Notes: a model not told the origin generated them from the letters alone. A stretch of 64,000 nt of DNA from Ischnura elegans (GCF_921293095.1 NC_060258.1:1-64000); one strand, 5' to 3'. Positions 44,723 through 57,701 are shown, counted from the first letter of the stretch. Made by a program: numbers and translations.

Positions 44723-46148
44723 TGGTTCAAAATGGTGAGCTTTACGGCTGTCTGGGGGACATTGTATTCGTCCTTTTAATAGTTATATCAATCCAATTAG
44801 GTAAAATGGATTAAACTTTTAAAAAATTCTTAGCTATGAAGGAGGTTTTATCCCGCAAAACCCCCCCTTGCTGCGCCACTGACTTTATCTATCATCATAT
44901 CAATTTTTTGCTGATGCCTGTATTCCTTTATTTCCATTTATAACCATGTAAGGAGAACCCTGGCCCAGGGGAAGAGGGGATCGGATTGTGGCCTCATCTA
45001 GGCCAGGCAAAAGAAATAAATCAGATCAATGATAACTTGCCTGTTCACTCGCTAGCAGAACATTTCGTTCCTTAACTGTTTGCTGTATGTAATTTAGAAA
45101 CAGACGAAATGGCGTACCCAGGATCAAACTAGGGGGGAGGGGTGCGAGCCATGGTTTTTCAAGTTGTAGTTAAGTTTTAAGAGGGCATCGGGAAGAGAAT
45201 GAAGTTGTACACAAAGACCTCAAAACAAGCTTCTTATTGGAATATGCTTCTTCCCATTGTTGGTGACATTCCCTACAAAAAACATATCTAGCATTCTTAC
45301 CTATAAGTTAGTTAACGCTATGAATACTGGACTTGACACCGATACCAGAACTACCTAATGGAGTCATTTTGACTCCTAACTTACAATTGTTTATTTTTGC
45401 GGTTCATATTTGCTTCAATTGTTACAGTTGAAATTATTTTTTCTCACATGTTACATTGCTTTAACAATCAGAGAGTGCCGGCCGCTAGTTTAAAGCCCAA
45501 CTGAAAAATCCAGCCATTTTTACTAAATTCGCAATTTTTTAAAACAATGGCATCAAAAATATACTTATACCAATGTGTATTTCATTATAATGGACTTTTC
45601 TTTTCATTATGAATGAGTTGAGTAACATTAATTGCAAAATTTTAAATATATATTTAAACAAGGATATCCTATTGATTTTTTAAGTGAAAAAGTTGCAGCA
45701 AATGAAGTACCGCCATAAAATGCATAATATTGTTTTTATTACGCTCAATTTGAGCTATTTACACCAGGGAAATCATAAAAAAGCATTTCCCCAAGCAAAT
45801 TATCCAAAAACCCAGATGATAAAAAGGGTCGTTGCACCCTCAACGAACGGTTCTTTCCTCCAAAGAATTTTCACACGAAGTAGGCTGAGAAAAGGGTGCC
45901 CGTAGCTGCAGAGGACTTTTTGTCCTCGAGACATGAAAAAAACTCTTTTTCCATTGAGCAGTTGATTTTCGAAATGAAGGAGCCACTAATCAGTAAACTT
46001 GAAAAGTACCACGGGCGAAATATTCCTGGTACACGCAAATAAAGTCAATAGATATAGATAGAGGTAATATAATGTCCATGGCAATCCTCACTTATAGGAT
46101 AAGCAGGACGTAATATTACTCCCATGGCACGCACATCATGAGGTAAAT

Positions 46149-46392
46149 GAGTGCATTCGGCCACACTGATCGCCAACCATTGTTCACTGTCCAGTGACTG
46201 GGAAAACTAAAGTGTGAAAATCATGCACAGATAGACCACAGCCGGATAGTCAGGAGCATGCCAAACATGACGAGCCAAACGAGTGCATTTAGCCACACGG
46301 AACGTTCACCTTTGCATACTGTCCAGTGACTGAGAAGAGTGATGTGTGAAACTCATACACGGATAGACCACAGCCGGATAATCAGGGGTCTG
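46149..46392 (+). repeat. Two-unit tandem repeat (about 130 bp)
   Basis: GAGTGCATTCGGCCACAC (46149) and GAGTGCATTTAGCCACACGG (46281) start two units. They share ACTGTCCAGTGACTG, ATAGACCACAGCCGGATA and TCAGG in the same order. Confidence 0.8.
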
Positions 46393-46945
46393 CGATACAA
46401 TACGATAAAATAATTAATATATAATCTAATATGACTGGTCCGTGCCAGGTCACATTGGGTTTTGTTACAGCGTTTTCCAAGAGTTTTCGACAATATTACC
46501 TCACTTGAACGATTTGCAGTCATATCAGATTCCATTTTTTCAATTTCTAGTAAGTATGCATGGTAAAGTTGTGACAATTTTGGTTCCATTACATGAGTGC
46601 AAGCTTTCAGGCAGCTTGAGTGGTCTTGTACCCACAAGGATAAAGGAATCGCTTCAGACATACACCGGCAAGAAGCATAATTACAATAATTGTTTAAATG
46701 AATAAATGTGGAAATCAGAATGGCCAAATCAAATCCCAGCATCGACTTCTTCGCCTTGGGAAGCAGCTGAGGCATAGGGATGCATAATCCACAAATGATA
46801 AATCATTAACCTATCGTTACTGCCATATTTACCCAGTGGGCCACCTCTTGGTTCAATTTGCCACCGTTAAGCGTACTCAGTACGCGTCCTGAACTGCTGT
46901 ATCTATGAATTTATCTCTTTCGAGTAGAGTATTTTAACTTAAAAC
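46393..46945. other. Intergenic, no gene recognised
   Basis: Open stretches occur on both strands (46353-46775 minus, 46442-46705 plus), but neither product is recognised, and they overlap the tandem repeat. Confidence 0.35.
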
Positions 46946-47393
46946 TAGGGATGTTCGGATCGGATACCTCGGATCCAAATATCCGCGGATACTGACCTTC
47001 ATCGGATCCAAAGACGCGGATGACATCGGATCTGGATCCGAAATTTTTAATAATCGCTTCAGTGCCCGTAATGGTGGATATAGATTCTTTTCACGATTAT
47101 ATCTTCGAATGCGCCGTCGCATTCGATTGTTGTCCTGCACATGAATCGTTTTGTTTGAAAGCTCTCGCAGACGCTACGTAGGAGAATTTCAGTCGTGGAA
47201 AATAAAAAAGGCAAAATACGACTGGCACATAGAGTGACTCTTCCCAAGAGGTTGAGCAATCATCGGGGGAATCTCAGCGACAGGGATTTAAAAATGCATT
47301 TAAATCCGAAAATATGAAATCCGAAAGCTCGGCTCCGAAAATCAAGGATCCGATTCGAATCCGATAAAAATCCTGGATCCGTCCATCCCTAAA
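46946..47393. mobile_element. MITE with TAGGGATG ends, rich in GGATCC/GGAT motifs
   Basis: The left end is TAGGGATGTTCGGATCGGAT and the right end is GGATCCGTCCATCCCTA. AAAAC flanks both sides, so the target duplication is short or imperfect. Degenerate GGATCCGAT repeats fill both ends. The right end, read in reverse, matches the element start embedded at 2577, linking it to the hAT-type MITE at 2401-2862. Confidence 0.65.
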
Positions 47394-48761
47394 AACTGAT
47401 TTCTTCGTTTTTTCAAGGAATGTTTTTTCTTTCTAATAAAATCTCATTATTTTTATGTGTTCGGGTTAAAAAAAAAATTGATGAAATTCTGTTTCAAGCC
47501 GGCGAGTTTACCAAGTTGGTCTTCAAAATCACTGCCTTTCTTCAACTGCACTATCTTCTGAACGTCAGAAAGGGTCAGCTTCTTGAGTTTGAGGTACAAT
47601 ATCTTCCTTAGATGTTCAAAGCCTTATCTATCTTTTCCACGCTTCATAACCTAGAGCCAGCCCCATGTGAGTTTGGTCCACATCATTAGTTCACTCAAAG
47701 GGGCCATGCGCTTCGCTCAGCATCTTTTTCTTCTATCTTGGTCGGTAATTATCAAAGATGACAGATCCTCTAAACAATGACCATGTACCAGGACTCCTTC
47801 GAGATATTTTCTTGTCTGTAGAAGGGATTCAAATAATATGCATTTCAGTACGGGAGAGTGGTGCACCTTGAACCTACGTGTGTCTAGGAATTACGATGTT
47901 CTCAGCAATATGATGTTGGTAAAAGGGATCATCTGAGCAGCACAACATAACGTCGCCGCAAGAGGTGTCTGTGAGTTTGTGTTTGTCTGGCAAGTAACAC
48001 TAGTTATTTTTTAAATCAAAGGAAGAATTTCATCCCCAAAAAGTATTTATGCTTCACGATTAATGTATTCTATTACAATGGTTCCCAGTAAGCACTGAAA
48101 CATAAATTATGTCTTAATGCCACTCTTTTTGGTTATGATAACATGTGTATAAATGGATCTTCAGTTAACATATAAATTGTTGTCAATTAGTTTTGCAGAA
48201 AGGTGCAACGGTGAACCTCGGTCGGAGTCTGCACTTAGTCCGCACGGGGTACCCTCACAATTCCTTCCCGAAGACTCCGATGAACTCCCTCAGTAGCACT
48301 CACATTTTCACTCCAATCACTTTTTCAGGCCTTAAATCAATTTACTCATCAAAGAAATCATCCACACAGCACTCGTAAAAATTTACAAATCTCTTATAAA
48401 TTTTCTGCATTGGAGTTTGTCGTGGAAATGATCGTTAAATATTTTGAACAAAATCACTTATCTCTAAATTCGTTCCAAGTCCCTTTTCGTGGATCCACGT
48501 TTTTCCCTTGTACCTCCTGTATTTTTTCCAGCAGTACTCTCCGCGATAAAATCAACGCCTAAAATCTCTTGTTCGCAAAGTCTACACAACAGCCTACACG
48601 CTAGGAAAATTTCATTTTTAATTAAAGGGAAAACTCGAACGATGTAGTATCTCTCCTCATCTCAACTATTTCTAAAAACGGATATAGATGACGCCAAAGT
48701 GCCAAATGAATAATTGTTGTTTCTGCGGTCGTTAGGTATTATTGAGTCACAGAACCACAAG

Positions 48762-48811
48762 ATTTATAGTTATCCAAACTCATGAACTTCCTTGCGAGAT
48801 AACTATAAATC
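48762..48811. repeat. 14-bp inverted repeat
   Basis: GATTTATAGTTATC (48762-48775) pairs with GATAACTATAAATC (48798-48811) across 22 bases. It is AT-rich, and its origin is unknown. Confidence 0.7.
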
Positions 48812-49006
48812 ACAAAATAGTATAACCAATAGAGTACTCGTTAATAAGTGGTGGGCATCGACAGAAAGCGTGCAACTGAAGGTTTCAAACGGTTTCGACC
48901 GAAATTTGTAAGAGTTAAAAAAGAGAAATAATCCATAGGGACCTGGGTCTTCCCCAGTATAACTTGGAGGGATATGGTTGGACCGCATTGTAAGAAATGT
49001 GATGTA

Positions 49007-49067
49007 CGAATACAAGGATCAAGAACTTTGCTATTTCCACATCTTCAGTTCTTGATCCTTGTATTCG
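49007..49067. repeat. Perfect 21-bp inverted repeat with 19-base loop
   Basis: The left arm (49007-49027) begins CGAATACAAGGATC. The right arm (49047-49067) ends GATCCTTGTATTCG. All 21 bases pair, and the next outer pair also matches. It lies 150 bases from the start of the TTAA-type element. No target duplication or larger element was seen around it. Confidence 0.85.
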
Positions 49068-50030
49068 TGTTATTATGGATTTCCACCAAGTTGCGCCCTC
49101 TACGATTAATTAAATGTGACGCATTTAAATTTTGCGCGGATTTGCATTCTAGCGGCGGATCTGCAATCAAACCTATCCAAGTGGAAGTAGAGGGAGGGTA
49201 AAAACCACATCTGTTAACACTAAAATGACCGGAGGCGGTCAATTAACGCTTCGCGATTTTATTTCGCGCACCATTTTGTTATTTTCCGACCGATAACGCT
49301 GAGATTTTTGACTTCTGATATTTCGGAACACATAACCTGAAAATGAAGTATTTTGAGTGGAAAAAATTCATGTCCGGATTAATATCAGCTTTTACCTAGA
49401 ATGACAATGAGCGGTCAATTGGCCGTTATTGTATTAAATACCGTAATTTAGCTGTCTTTGCCGATCATTGGTGTCAGTTTCATCAAATATCATAGCGTAC
49501 ACTTTAACACACACGAATGTTACTCAAGTTTGATTCTCATTTCCTTACGTATGATTTTACAGTTTAGGTGAAGGAGAGACACAAGCAATACCATAGCATG
49601 CGTCGTCGTAAAGAGTCACCACCAACTAGCCTATGGCATTCTATGGGTAGTGATAAACAATCATTCAGCTTAAATTCATTGTTGCGTTCGTGCCGCCTGT
49701 CACATGAACGATCATGGATATTTCCAACCACCTCTCCGTCAACTTGTTCGTTTTCACTCCGCCTCGCTTTCCCTTGATCGCTGCTTCTTCTGATGGTTTC
49801 CTTAAATATTCCTCCGCTCTGCACGTTCCATAGATATCTTCTTCAACGCTCTCATTGAACGTGTTTGAAAATATTTCTGGGTCGATCGGTTCTCTCATTG
49901 TCCCTTCGCGCTTGGTCTCTAGAAGACATCTTACTGAGAGGTTTCAGTTTAATCACAGACTCAAAGGATAGATAAAATGGAATACATTCCGAAGGCTTTC
50001 TTTTCTACCTCCTTGAGATTCAAATCCGGG

Positions 50031-50033
<3 letters not shown>

Positions 50034-50107
<74 letters not shown>
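50034..50107. repeat. (TA)n microsatellite, left
   Basis: An uninterrupted TA repeat of about 74 bases. Confidence 0.95.
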
Positions 50108-50109
<2 letters not shown>

Positions 50110-50820
50110 CCCGCTATCATTTGGCACCCGTTAATGAGCAAGTTGCATTCAATCTGGCGTCCGAGTGTAATTTGGCGGCCGTATACCGGAAGCCGGATTA
50201 CAAACGTGTAAAAATAGCTGGAATCGACTAATTACATCACGTAGACCCTATTTCCGAAAATAAGTATGGACGCCAATTTGTTAGCAATATGTGCAAATTT
50301 CGTATATTATTAGTTCGGCATAATTCCGGGCCGAGCGGCGCTGACCGCGGTGAATACCGTGTCCCCGAATATCTCCGTACAGTCTAAGCAGCAAGTGGCG
50401 TCCACTGCTTGGCAACACCGCTCTGCCTGGTTCTGCTATGAATTTCTCTCTCCCAAGCCTCTTCGAGGAGTTTTGATCCCTCGGCTGACTGCGCGTCAGC
50501 CGAGTGCGCGTCATCCCGCGCTACCGCTCCAGTTTTTACTTGGTCCAAAGTCAGTTAAAAGGACTTGCGCTCCGATAACTTCAATAACAATATTACTGCT
50601 ATCACGGTATTTTAATTGGAACTTAAATAATTCTTTGGGGGGATTTGAGTAAAATAAATAAGGATTAGTGTATCAGGAAAGCCGTCTTTTCAGTATTAAT
50701 ATTTTGCGCAAAAAATCAAGCGAAATAATAAACGCGACTGATGTTACTATCGCCTGAGAGTATAATTGGATACCTATGTTCTTAATCATATAACCACTCG
50801 CATATTTTCTTGATTACAAT

Positions 50821-51335
50821 AAAATAAAAGAAGGCCTAATAGCAGAGAGAGGAGGCAGGGAAGGAGAGACTAACGTCCCCGCATGTCGTACGAATCGAAG
50901 AACTAACGCTATATTTTTGGGAACGCAAAATAAGAGCGATTATCAGACGAAGGGAAGGCAGGAAGCTTGAAAAAATAAATGAAAGTCAAAGAGCAAAGGA
51001 AGGGGGCAGGGGAGGAGTGACTCATGATTTTGAGGTTCCCGTATGTCGTATGCAGCGAAAAAGCAACGCTATATTCGTGGGAACGTGAAATATGAGCGGT
51101 TCGCAGACTAAGGGAAGGCAGGACGATTGAAAAATAAAAGAAGGCCTAAGAGCAGAGGGAGGGGGAAGTAGAGGAGAGACTCGAGAGCTCGGGGTTTCCG
51201 TAGGTCATATGCGTCGAAAAACAAATGCTATATTCGTGGGAACGTGAAATATGAGCGCTTCCCAGACGAAAGGAAAGCAGGACGATTAAAAAAAATAAAG
51301 CCAAAAAGCGAGGGAAGGTGGCAGAGGAGGAGTGA
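50821..51335 (+). repeat. Satellite-like tandem array, about 3.3 copies of a 154-158-bp unit
   Basis: Units begin near 50821, 50975, 51133 and 51291 with AAATAAA followed by a purine-rich run (AGCAGAGGGAGG-like). They then share GTATGTCGTATGC-like, AACGCTATATTCGTGGGAAC and GTGAAATATGAGCG. Units differ by many substitutions. The last unit is cut short after GGAGTGACTCGGGATCTC. Confidence 0.85.
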
Positions 51336-53194
51336 CTCGGGATCTCAAATCTATTTTTGTTTCGTTGGAAGGGGGCAGAGCGGGAGGACGTAGGGGAATA
51401 TGTGGGTGCGTGGAAGGGGTTCCCCTAGACTGGTACAAAATATTTATTTTATTTTATGCAATGGTTTTGAGGTTTATTGGGTTTTTCATGTCCATTTTGT
51501 ACAAGTACCTACGCATAATACTCACGTGTTTTGAGTGAAAAGCAAATTGGGTGAATATCAATTTAAAAATTAATGAGATACGAGAACACATTTAACACGT
51601 CGACCTTAAAAAACATTAGTGATTCATTTTATTTATATGTCAGCGTCAGAAACATGGTCTGATTATGTAGCAATTCTATATGGCGCATCTACAGTTTTAT
51701 CTACTACTCTACAGGTTTGGGTGTTAGACGATTTTCGTCAGATATTCTGGAATTATGCTCCAACGAAACCACTTGTTGAATGATCTCGTCACTAACGTCA
51801 TATTTTCTCTCTTAGCATTTGTATTTCGATATAAAACAATTGGCGAGAATTACAAACATTCGCTTTTTTCACTGTAACAATGGTAGTAGATCTACAACCA
51901 AAAGTAATTCCAGGGTGGCTGTGAACCGAAGTGCTTTCTTCGTGAGGCATTGGTTCTTAGTCCTTTTACTAACTCGTTCTTTGCAATAGTTAAACATTTC
52001 TTCCCACGGCTCCGCAACCCTTTGGCCAAGACTAACGCATCATATACATAAGAGAACGGAATTTATTCAGCTGGAAATAGAAATATATTTGAAAATAAGA
52101 GCCTCATTCCCTGAGGATGTCATCCGCATTTGATGATGCATCTTATTTTATTATAAGAAAATGGATTATTTGGAAAATCAAGCTGGTCTTTTTTCTAGAG
52201 CATGGTACACCAAAGGTACTAATAATCTCACTTATAGCGGATTCAATTTATTGTCGAATTTAAAGAATTTATCGTGTATAAAAAGAACACATTAGCAACA
52301 TTTCACTCGTAATAATGAAAGTACTCTTGAAGATGGAACTTAAATTAGTTTTTAATTGGTTTAAGATTCCAAAGGTATACTTCTACATAGGCCTGAAAAA
52401 TTCAGAAAGAATAATTTTATTACGCACGTACGGCAAATTTGATTCATTTATTTCATTTTCCCGCAGAATGTCAGTTGCAACATTCATAAGAAACATAAGC
52501 AAATAATATCAAGTAGACCTCACTATTCACCATCAGGTATTATCAACAAACTTAAAAATAATGTATTTTTTATCACATCGTGATTTTAATTATAATCAAT
52601 GTTGAAAAATTCATACAAAATTAGATAAAGGGATAAGTTAAACAATAGATTGAACTGGGGGAAAATAGGATAAAATTGTCACTTTAATCCTGCTAATAGT
52701 TCCAGTTTCAAAAATTCTTATTGACCAGGTTCTACGATTGAAGTTTCGATGGCATTTAAAATGCATCTTTTGTAATCCTAGCCGGCCTACCGAAATAATT
52801 TATCTCGTCACCTTAACAGAATAACAATAGTCAATTTACTTATATCATCAATTAAGCGAGGAACTAGTAGAAATGAGTTTTTAGAAAGTAATACGGATTG
52901 AGACGTAATTTTTTCCGTCATAGGTTATCGGGCGATTGACTTCCAGGTATAGGGTCTAAGCTCAAGACTTCAAGGTCATCGGTATTCACGGGGGAGAAAT
53001 GGAGCGGTGCCCTCGTTCCCTATGAATAACATCAATACATAGAGGGGTCCGCTAGTGAGTCTCAAACACAATGGCTTCATTCCCTTCCAGCAGTCGTAGG
53101 CTCTCTGCGTCTCAGGAATACAGTTTATAGTGTGCAGCAGCAGTGCAGAAGGTGATTTTGAAAGAGCCGTACGGAGTAAAAACCAACAGAACAA

Positions 53195-53850
53195 TGGCAA
53201 AAAAAATTGGAATTCGGGTAGAAAAGTCAAGAAGATATCAAGGAAAACCATAAACCTAGAAGATAAATTGAAAGAGGTAAATTGCTTTGAAAATGGAGAG
53301 CGTCAAAGCGATATTGCGCGGAAGGTTAAACTCGCGATGTCTTATTCTGAATAAATACGAAGTTAAAACATCAGTGACCTCAGCCCCACCCACTTTAACC
53401 AAGCGCTCAGTACATATGGAAAGTTCATTTTGAATTAGTACGAAAAGGCAAGGTTGGTAATCGCTCCGAGACATTTAGTGAAAACTCCGGTTGGTTTCAG
53501 TGGTTTACGCGGCAAGCAGGTATTTTCAGTGCGGCGATATCAGGTGAATCTGCGAGTGTTGATTGCGGAGTCGACGCAATATTTTCTGATTAACTTCAAG
53601 CTGTGATTGAAAGTGGCTCCTTTCTTCCTAAACTAGTTCTTAGTGCTGACGAGACGATATTGTTTCGGAAAAAATGCAATCTCGTTCATTCATTTTCAGG
53701 GAAGGACAACTGGGTCAGATTTCAAGGCATTTAAAGACAATTTCACGTAGCTGCTAATGCCTAATGGGACTTCAAATTAAAGCCAGCTCTAATTTTACAT
53801 TCACAAACTCCGCGAGCAATGAAATGGTATTCAACTTAGCAATAGCGTGG
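53195..53850 (+). pseudogene. Tigger/pogo-type transposase relic
   Basis: SRKTINLEDKLKEVNCFENG followed by ERQSDIARKVKLAMSYSE is the CENP-B-like N-terminal helix-turn-helix of Tigger transposases. After several frame breaks the DDE-type core appears as LSADETILFRKK (family: NxDETGLFWK), then a KDNWVRFQ-like segment, ANA and FKLKPALILHSQTPRAMK. The reading frame is broken several times, so it is inactive. Possible outer ends include repeated GCGCTATACGAGG/CGTATAGCGC motifs near 54212-54262, but the boundaries were not fixed. Confidence 0.7.
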
Positions 53851-56800
53851 TATTTGGATGTGCGAAAAAGGGGCCTAGATGAGTATTAATTGTTTCTAGG
53901 TTGGTTTGAAAATTTGTCAACTGCCGGCAATGCGTTACGAACCCCTGAGATAGCATAGGTTAGCTCACCCGAACATCGGGAGGGAATTTCTAAAGCTCGT
54001 ACGAATTTTTTTACGTGAACAAAAGTCTTTGAATGCATGCCTACTATCTTTAAAGCTATTATAAATTATAAATGTTTTTAGTAAAAAGGTTTTCTAAGAC
54101 TATTAATAGGAATATATATGGTTTAGAGGAAATTCAATACCCTACGCCTATGCCACCAGGAACGCATCTCTATCTTCCCATTGTTAAAACGCTATCATAT
54201 AACGCAATTTCGTATAGCGCAAAGATCCCAAGGAACTCATCCCTTGCGCTATACGAGGCATGGGTGTAATGAAGGTTATTTTCGTTTCCTTCGCAGGTAA
54301 GGTTTAAAAGTGACTGCGACACAATAATCTGTTTTGCACAAATTTTAAAAATATCACTCAGCCACTTCCTTACCGAAAGAAATGCTCTTACAAGCAGGTG
54401 ATGATCTGTACCCCTTTTCCCTCTCCTTTCTCAACGATTTTCGCCAATATATTAGGTGAACGCGATTTGTTCACTTTTTTTGCTAATGATGTCCAAAGCC
54501 ATTTTTTCCATAACGTTTATTGCATTGACAAATTCCTTTTCCTCAGCAGCAGAGAAATAGGAAGTCAAACCCCATCACCCTTACTTGGGCGTTGAGGTGT
54601 GTGTCATTTCCCCAGGGTTCCAGAGACATGTCGTTGTACAGTACTCCTAGGAATGCGGTAAAACAAGGCTGCCCACGAGTAGTTTTGTTCCCGATTTTAC
54701 ATCGTTTAAAGAATTTTCAAGACCTTCAATTGAGTAGGTTAGTCCAGCGCCCTCCTGAGTTTTCCTTGTACTTACCGCCATTATCTACAGTTGAGCAAAA
54801 AGATTACGCCGAAGGAATATTTAAGCTATTGATTAGTGAGGTTAATTTATATAATAAGTATCTCCATGTCATTTTCATTCATATTAACTATTGGGGTAAC
54901 TTGGTCCATGAAGCACCAGTTACTCCAGCTATTAAGAACTTTTGGGGTAACTTGAACTCCCCTATTACAAAACCCACAGAAAGTATAAGGGTGAGAACAA
55001 CATATACGTGAACAGAATCAACCTTCACGTTTTTTCTAAAGTTGTTAATAGTTTGGAATTACACACAACATTACAAAGAAATCCAGAAAATCTAACAGAG
55101 ACAACAGGTCGTTGTTATGAAAAATCTCCACACTAAAATTCCACAGCAGCCCAAAATCACAAAATAGCTGCAAATGAGGTAAGGCATTTTTTTCAAGGAT
55201 CAAAAGAACAAGCAGGTGTGCCAACCTGATAAACTTAAAATTACCATAAATACGCAAATAATCTACCCATGCCCCAGTTAACCCGAAGCACCTTATATCC
55301 TGAACAATGGGTATCATTTTTGGCGTTTCGTTACTTTCTTTTTTTCTTACATAGGAGGCCGTCTACTTCCTGCCTTCTTAAATGATTATATCTGATATTT
55401 ATACAAACGATACATGTGGCAAATTAATTTTTAGTAAAATACGTAGTAAAATCTAAAAGTCGTTTAATGCAATGAAAGAGTAATTTCAAAAAGCGCTGGA
55501 TACTGTCGAAAGTATTAAATAATTACTAGCAAGACCCCTATAGGAGTAGCAAATTACAGCTGGAGCCAATAAAAAGTAAATAAAATGAGTGAAATACAGC
55601 TTGTGAAAGGCGTTAATTCAATCTATCTATAGCGGAATATAAATAAATAGTTGTTTTTTCATATAAAAGAATTATTTTAACTCGTCCTACTGAATGGATA
55701 ACCATGAAGGCAATATCGCAAAACAAAATCAAAGGCACCACGCTAAAATACAAAAGCACTTTCATAAGATAGAAGCAGAATCATCAGTTACACGTGAATA
55801 GAATCGCTTTAAATATTGTCGCCACAAAAACGTTCTTTGGGTACGTCTGGGACATTTCCCAACGCCCAGGATACGATAAAGTCCATCTTTACGAAAGGAG
55901 CAAACGTGGTAAAATGCCGTCGACGCTGATATGCCAACGAACGTACCCATTGGAATAGCTATCCGTGCACATGAAATTATTGGAATCAGCCAGCAAAATG
56001 AGCGATTTGTGAAATTTGCTTTCATTTAAATGTAATAGGATATTTAAGGCCGTTTTATAGGAGGTACTTCCTCGCGACTCCGATGGATTAATATAAGAAC
56101 GGGACATCAACGAGCCGAAACATACCTTTTTTGATAAACACTTGAACCTTGCAAATGGGAGATGGAGTTTTTTCTAGCCTCTATGCTAGCGAATACGCAT
56201 CGTTCAAGATGGTGAAGCCATTATTTTTCTCGGGGTATAATTGTACGACCTGTCAGAAGGATACTATCAAAATTTTCTTTCGTGATAGCTTTCACTTACA
56301 CCGATGACACTCCAAAAATTGAAATTCAACACTCAGTATTAACACAGGTAATAATATATCGGAGACCAAATGAAAACGAACAAATCCGAATTTAAAACCA
56401 TGCCTAATTAAAAATACTCCTCCAGGCATTCCAAAACCGAAGATTTGACTGCATTACTTCCCTAGAGGGGAAATGACGAAACACTTCCACTATATCATTT
56501 CCATCCAAGAGAGAGGTATGAAATGGTCCGAGAATGGGAAAGAGGTTACAACAAAACAAAGAAGGAAAGGAAGGGAAATCCTCTGGAGACTAACGTAGCA
56601 TTGCTGAAGGATAATCTGACAGATGGGGGACAACATCTGGAGAAATTGATCTAGCCTTAAATTATCGTGAGAAGTCACGGAATCTTTTGAAAGAACTTTG
56701 CATAAGTACACTCATTTATATAATAATTCCATTTAAATTGACGTTCAATCGACACTGCACTCATTTTAGCCTCACGTAGTCACTCTTCACTCATTATCTG

Positions 56801-57600
56801 GAGATTACTCTCGCAATTTCCTCAGAGTTCCTTATTCAATCGTTCAAATGGAATTATTGTTGAGTTGGTCAGTAATTAGTAATCCACAATACTAACACAG
56901 ACTTGCGTAAAATCCCTTTTCAGGAATTTCTGAGTACCTAATTACCCCCCTTTTCTGTAATTTTGAAGGCCGTATCGGGTGGACTTAAAGTAAATGATAC
57001 GGTTTTCTCAGCTTGTTGTCTGAAAACAGCTACATTCTTAGCTAAAATTCTATTTTTCCCTTGATATTTCCGTACCAGAAGGTCTATGTGCCCCTGGCGA
57101 GTTTGCTTCCCGCATCACCTTTGCCCATTTTTAATTGATATTGTCATCCTAAACAAGATTGTGGCATACATCATCCTAAATAAAATTGATTGCATCTTTA
57201 CAACACACCGTTGATAAAACCTTCCTTAATTTAATAATACTTAAGAATGCTGATTTTTGGCCAGCTTTTTGCGATTTTAGCCCACTGTGCGTCGTGTCCT
57301 TGGCTTTATAAAAACCAAGGGCTTTGAAATGCTTCTTCCTAAATGGAGTTTAATTTACTCATTTAATGCCTAATTTTGGCAAACTTTTAGAATCCTAGTT
57401 TCACGAAGTTCACTCCTATGATGACTTTAATCTTTTTTCACAGTGATATTACGTTTAGCTAACAGTAGTTAATAGTTAATTGGAAATAATTAACCCATTT
57501 AATGCAATAACAGCTATATACTACAAAAATAACAGGCAAGAGCGAGGTTTCTAAGATAGACATATTTGGCAACAGCGCAGGAAGCCAAAAAGATACCGCG
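53851..57600. other. AT-rich stretch without recognisable genes
   Basis: Open stretches at 54592-55011 (plus, 139 codons) and 55762-56110 (minus, two overlapping frames) were read and not recognised. Near 54889-54955 the motif TTGGGGTAACTTG occurs twice, 50 bases apart. Confidence 0.35.
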
Positions 57601-57699
57601 GTGGTGGTAAATATACAAAATGGATTTCAAAATGATGATCAAATGTAAAAAATATACTCCGGACGCCATAATGATTGGATATGAAATGATGCCAAAATG

Positions 57700-57701
<2 letters not shown>

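Larger units (their letters stand above)
42436..46144. mobile_element. piggyBac-like element with about 670-bp inverted arms
   Basis: The left end follows TTAA (42432-42435) and reads CACTTTGCGTGCCATGGACG. The right arm, in reverse complement, carries TGCGTGCCATGGGAGTAATA and keeps pace with the left arm for about 670 bases (42436-43105 and 45465-46144). Both have doubled copies of GCCATGGACGTAATATTACG-like sequence near the end. TTAA plus such ends suits piggyBac-like non-autonomous elements. The right TTAA is not intact. The centre has no transposase but contains a 300-base direct duplication and a copy of the repeat family seen at 1485. Confidence 0.65.
47394..49213. other. Intergenic with two hairpins; no gene recognised
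   Basis: On the minus strand, about 47990-47490, runs of protein-like sequence (VLVHGHCLEDLSSLIITDQD, ILYLKLKKLTLSDVQKIVQL) appear in interrupted frames and may be a relic, but I cannot name it. Hairpins at 48762-48811 and 49007-49067 are listed separately. Confidence 0.35.
50108..57701. mobile_element. Putative 7.6-kb element inserted in a (TA)n tract
   Basis: The two inner edges next to the (TA)n tracts share inverted motifs. TTTGGCACC lies 13 bases in on the left and TTTGGCATC about 7 bases in on the right (reverse complement). GGCGTCCG lies about 48 and 36 bases in. Further GGCGGCC and GGACGCCA copies occur at the left. The interior contains a satellite-like array (50821-51335), a Tigger transposase relic and long featureless AT-rich stretches. 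No replication or integration gene was recognised, so the class is unknown. Confidence 0.4.

Noticed and set aside
44860-45150. Fragments with G/C runs (CCCCCCCTTGCTGCGCCACTG and GGCGTACCCAGG)
   Set aside because: They look like ends of the same MITE style as at 431-641 but cannot be paired into an element.
47490-47990. Possible gene relic on the minus strand
   Set aside because: Protein-like phrases occur in shifting frames, but the family could not be named and no splice sites support it.
49953-50141. Open frame encoding a run of Ile-Tyr
   Set aside because: A direct result of the (TA)n microsatellite. The same holds for 57620-57814.
54592-55011. Plus-strand open stretch of 139 codons
   Set aside because: No domain or splice support. 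Part of it consists of a short direct repeat (TTGGGGTAACTTG).
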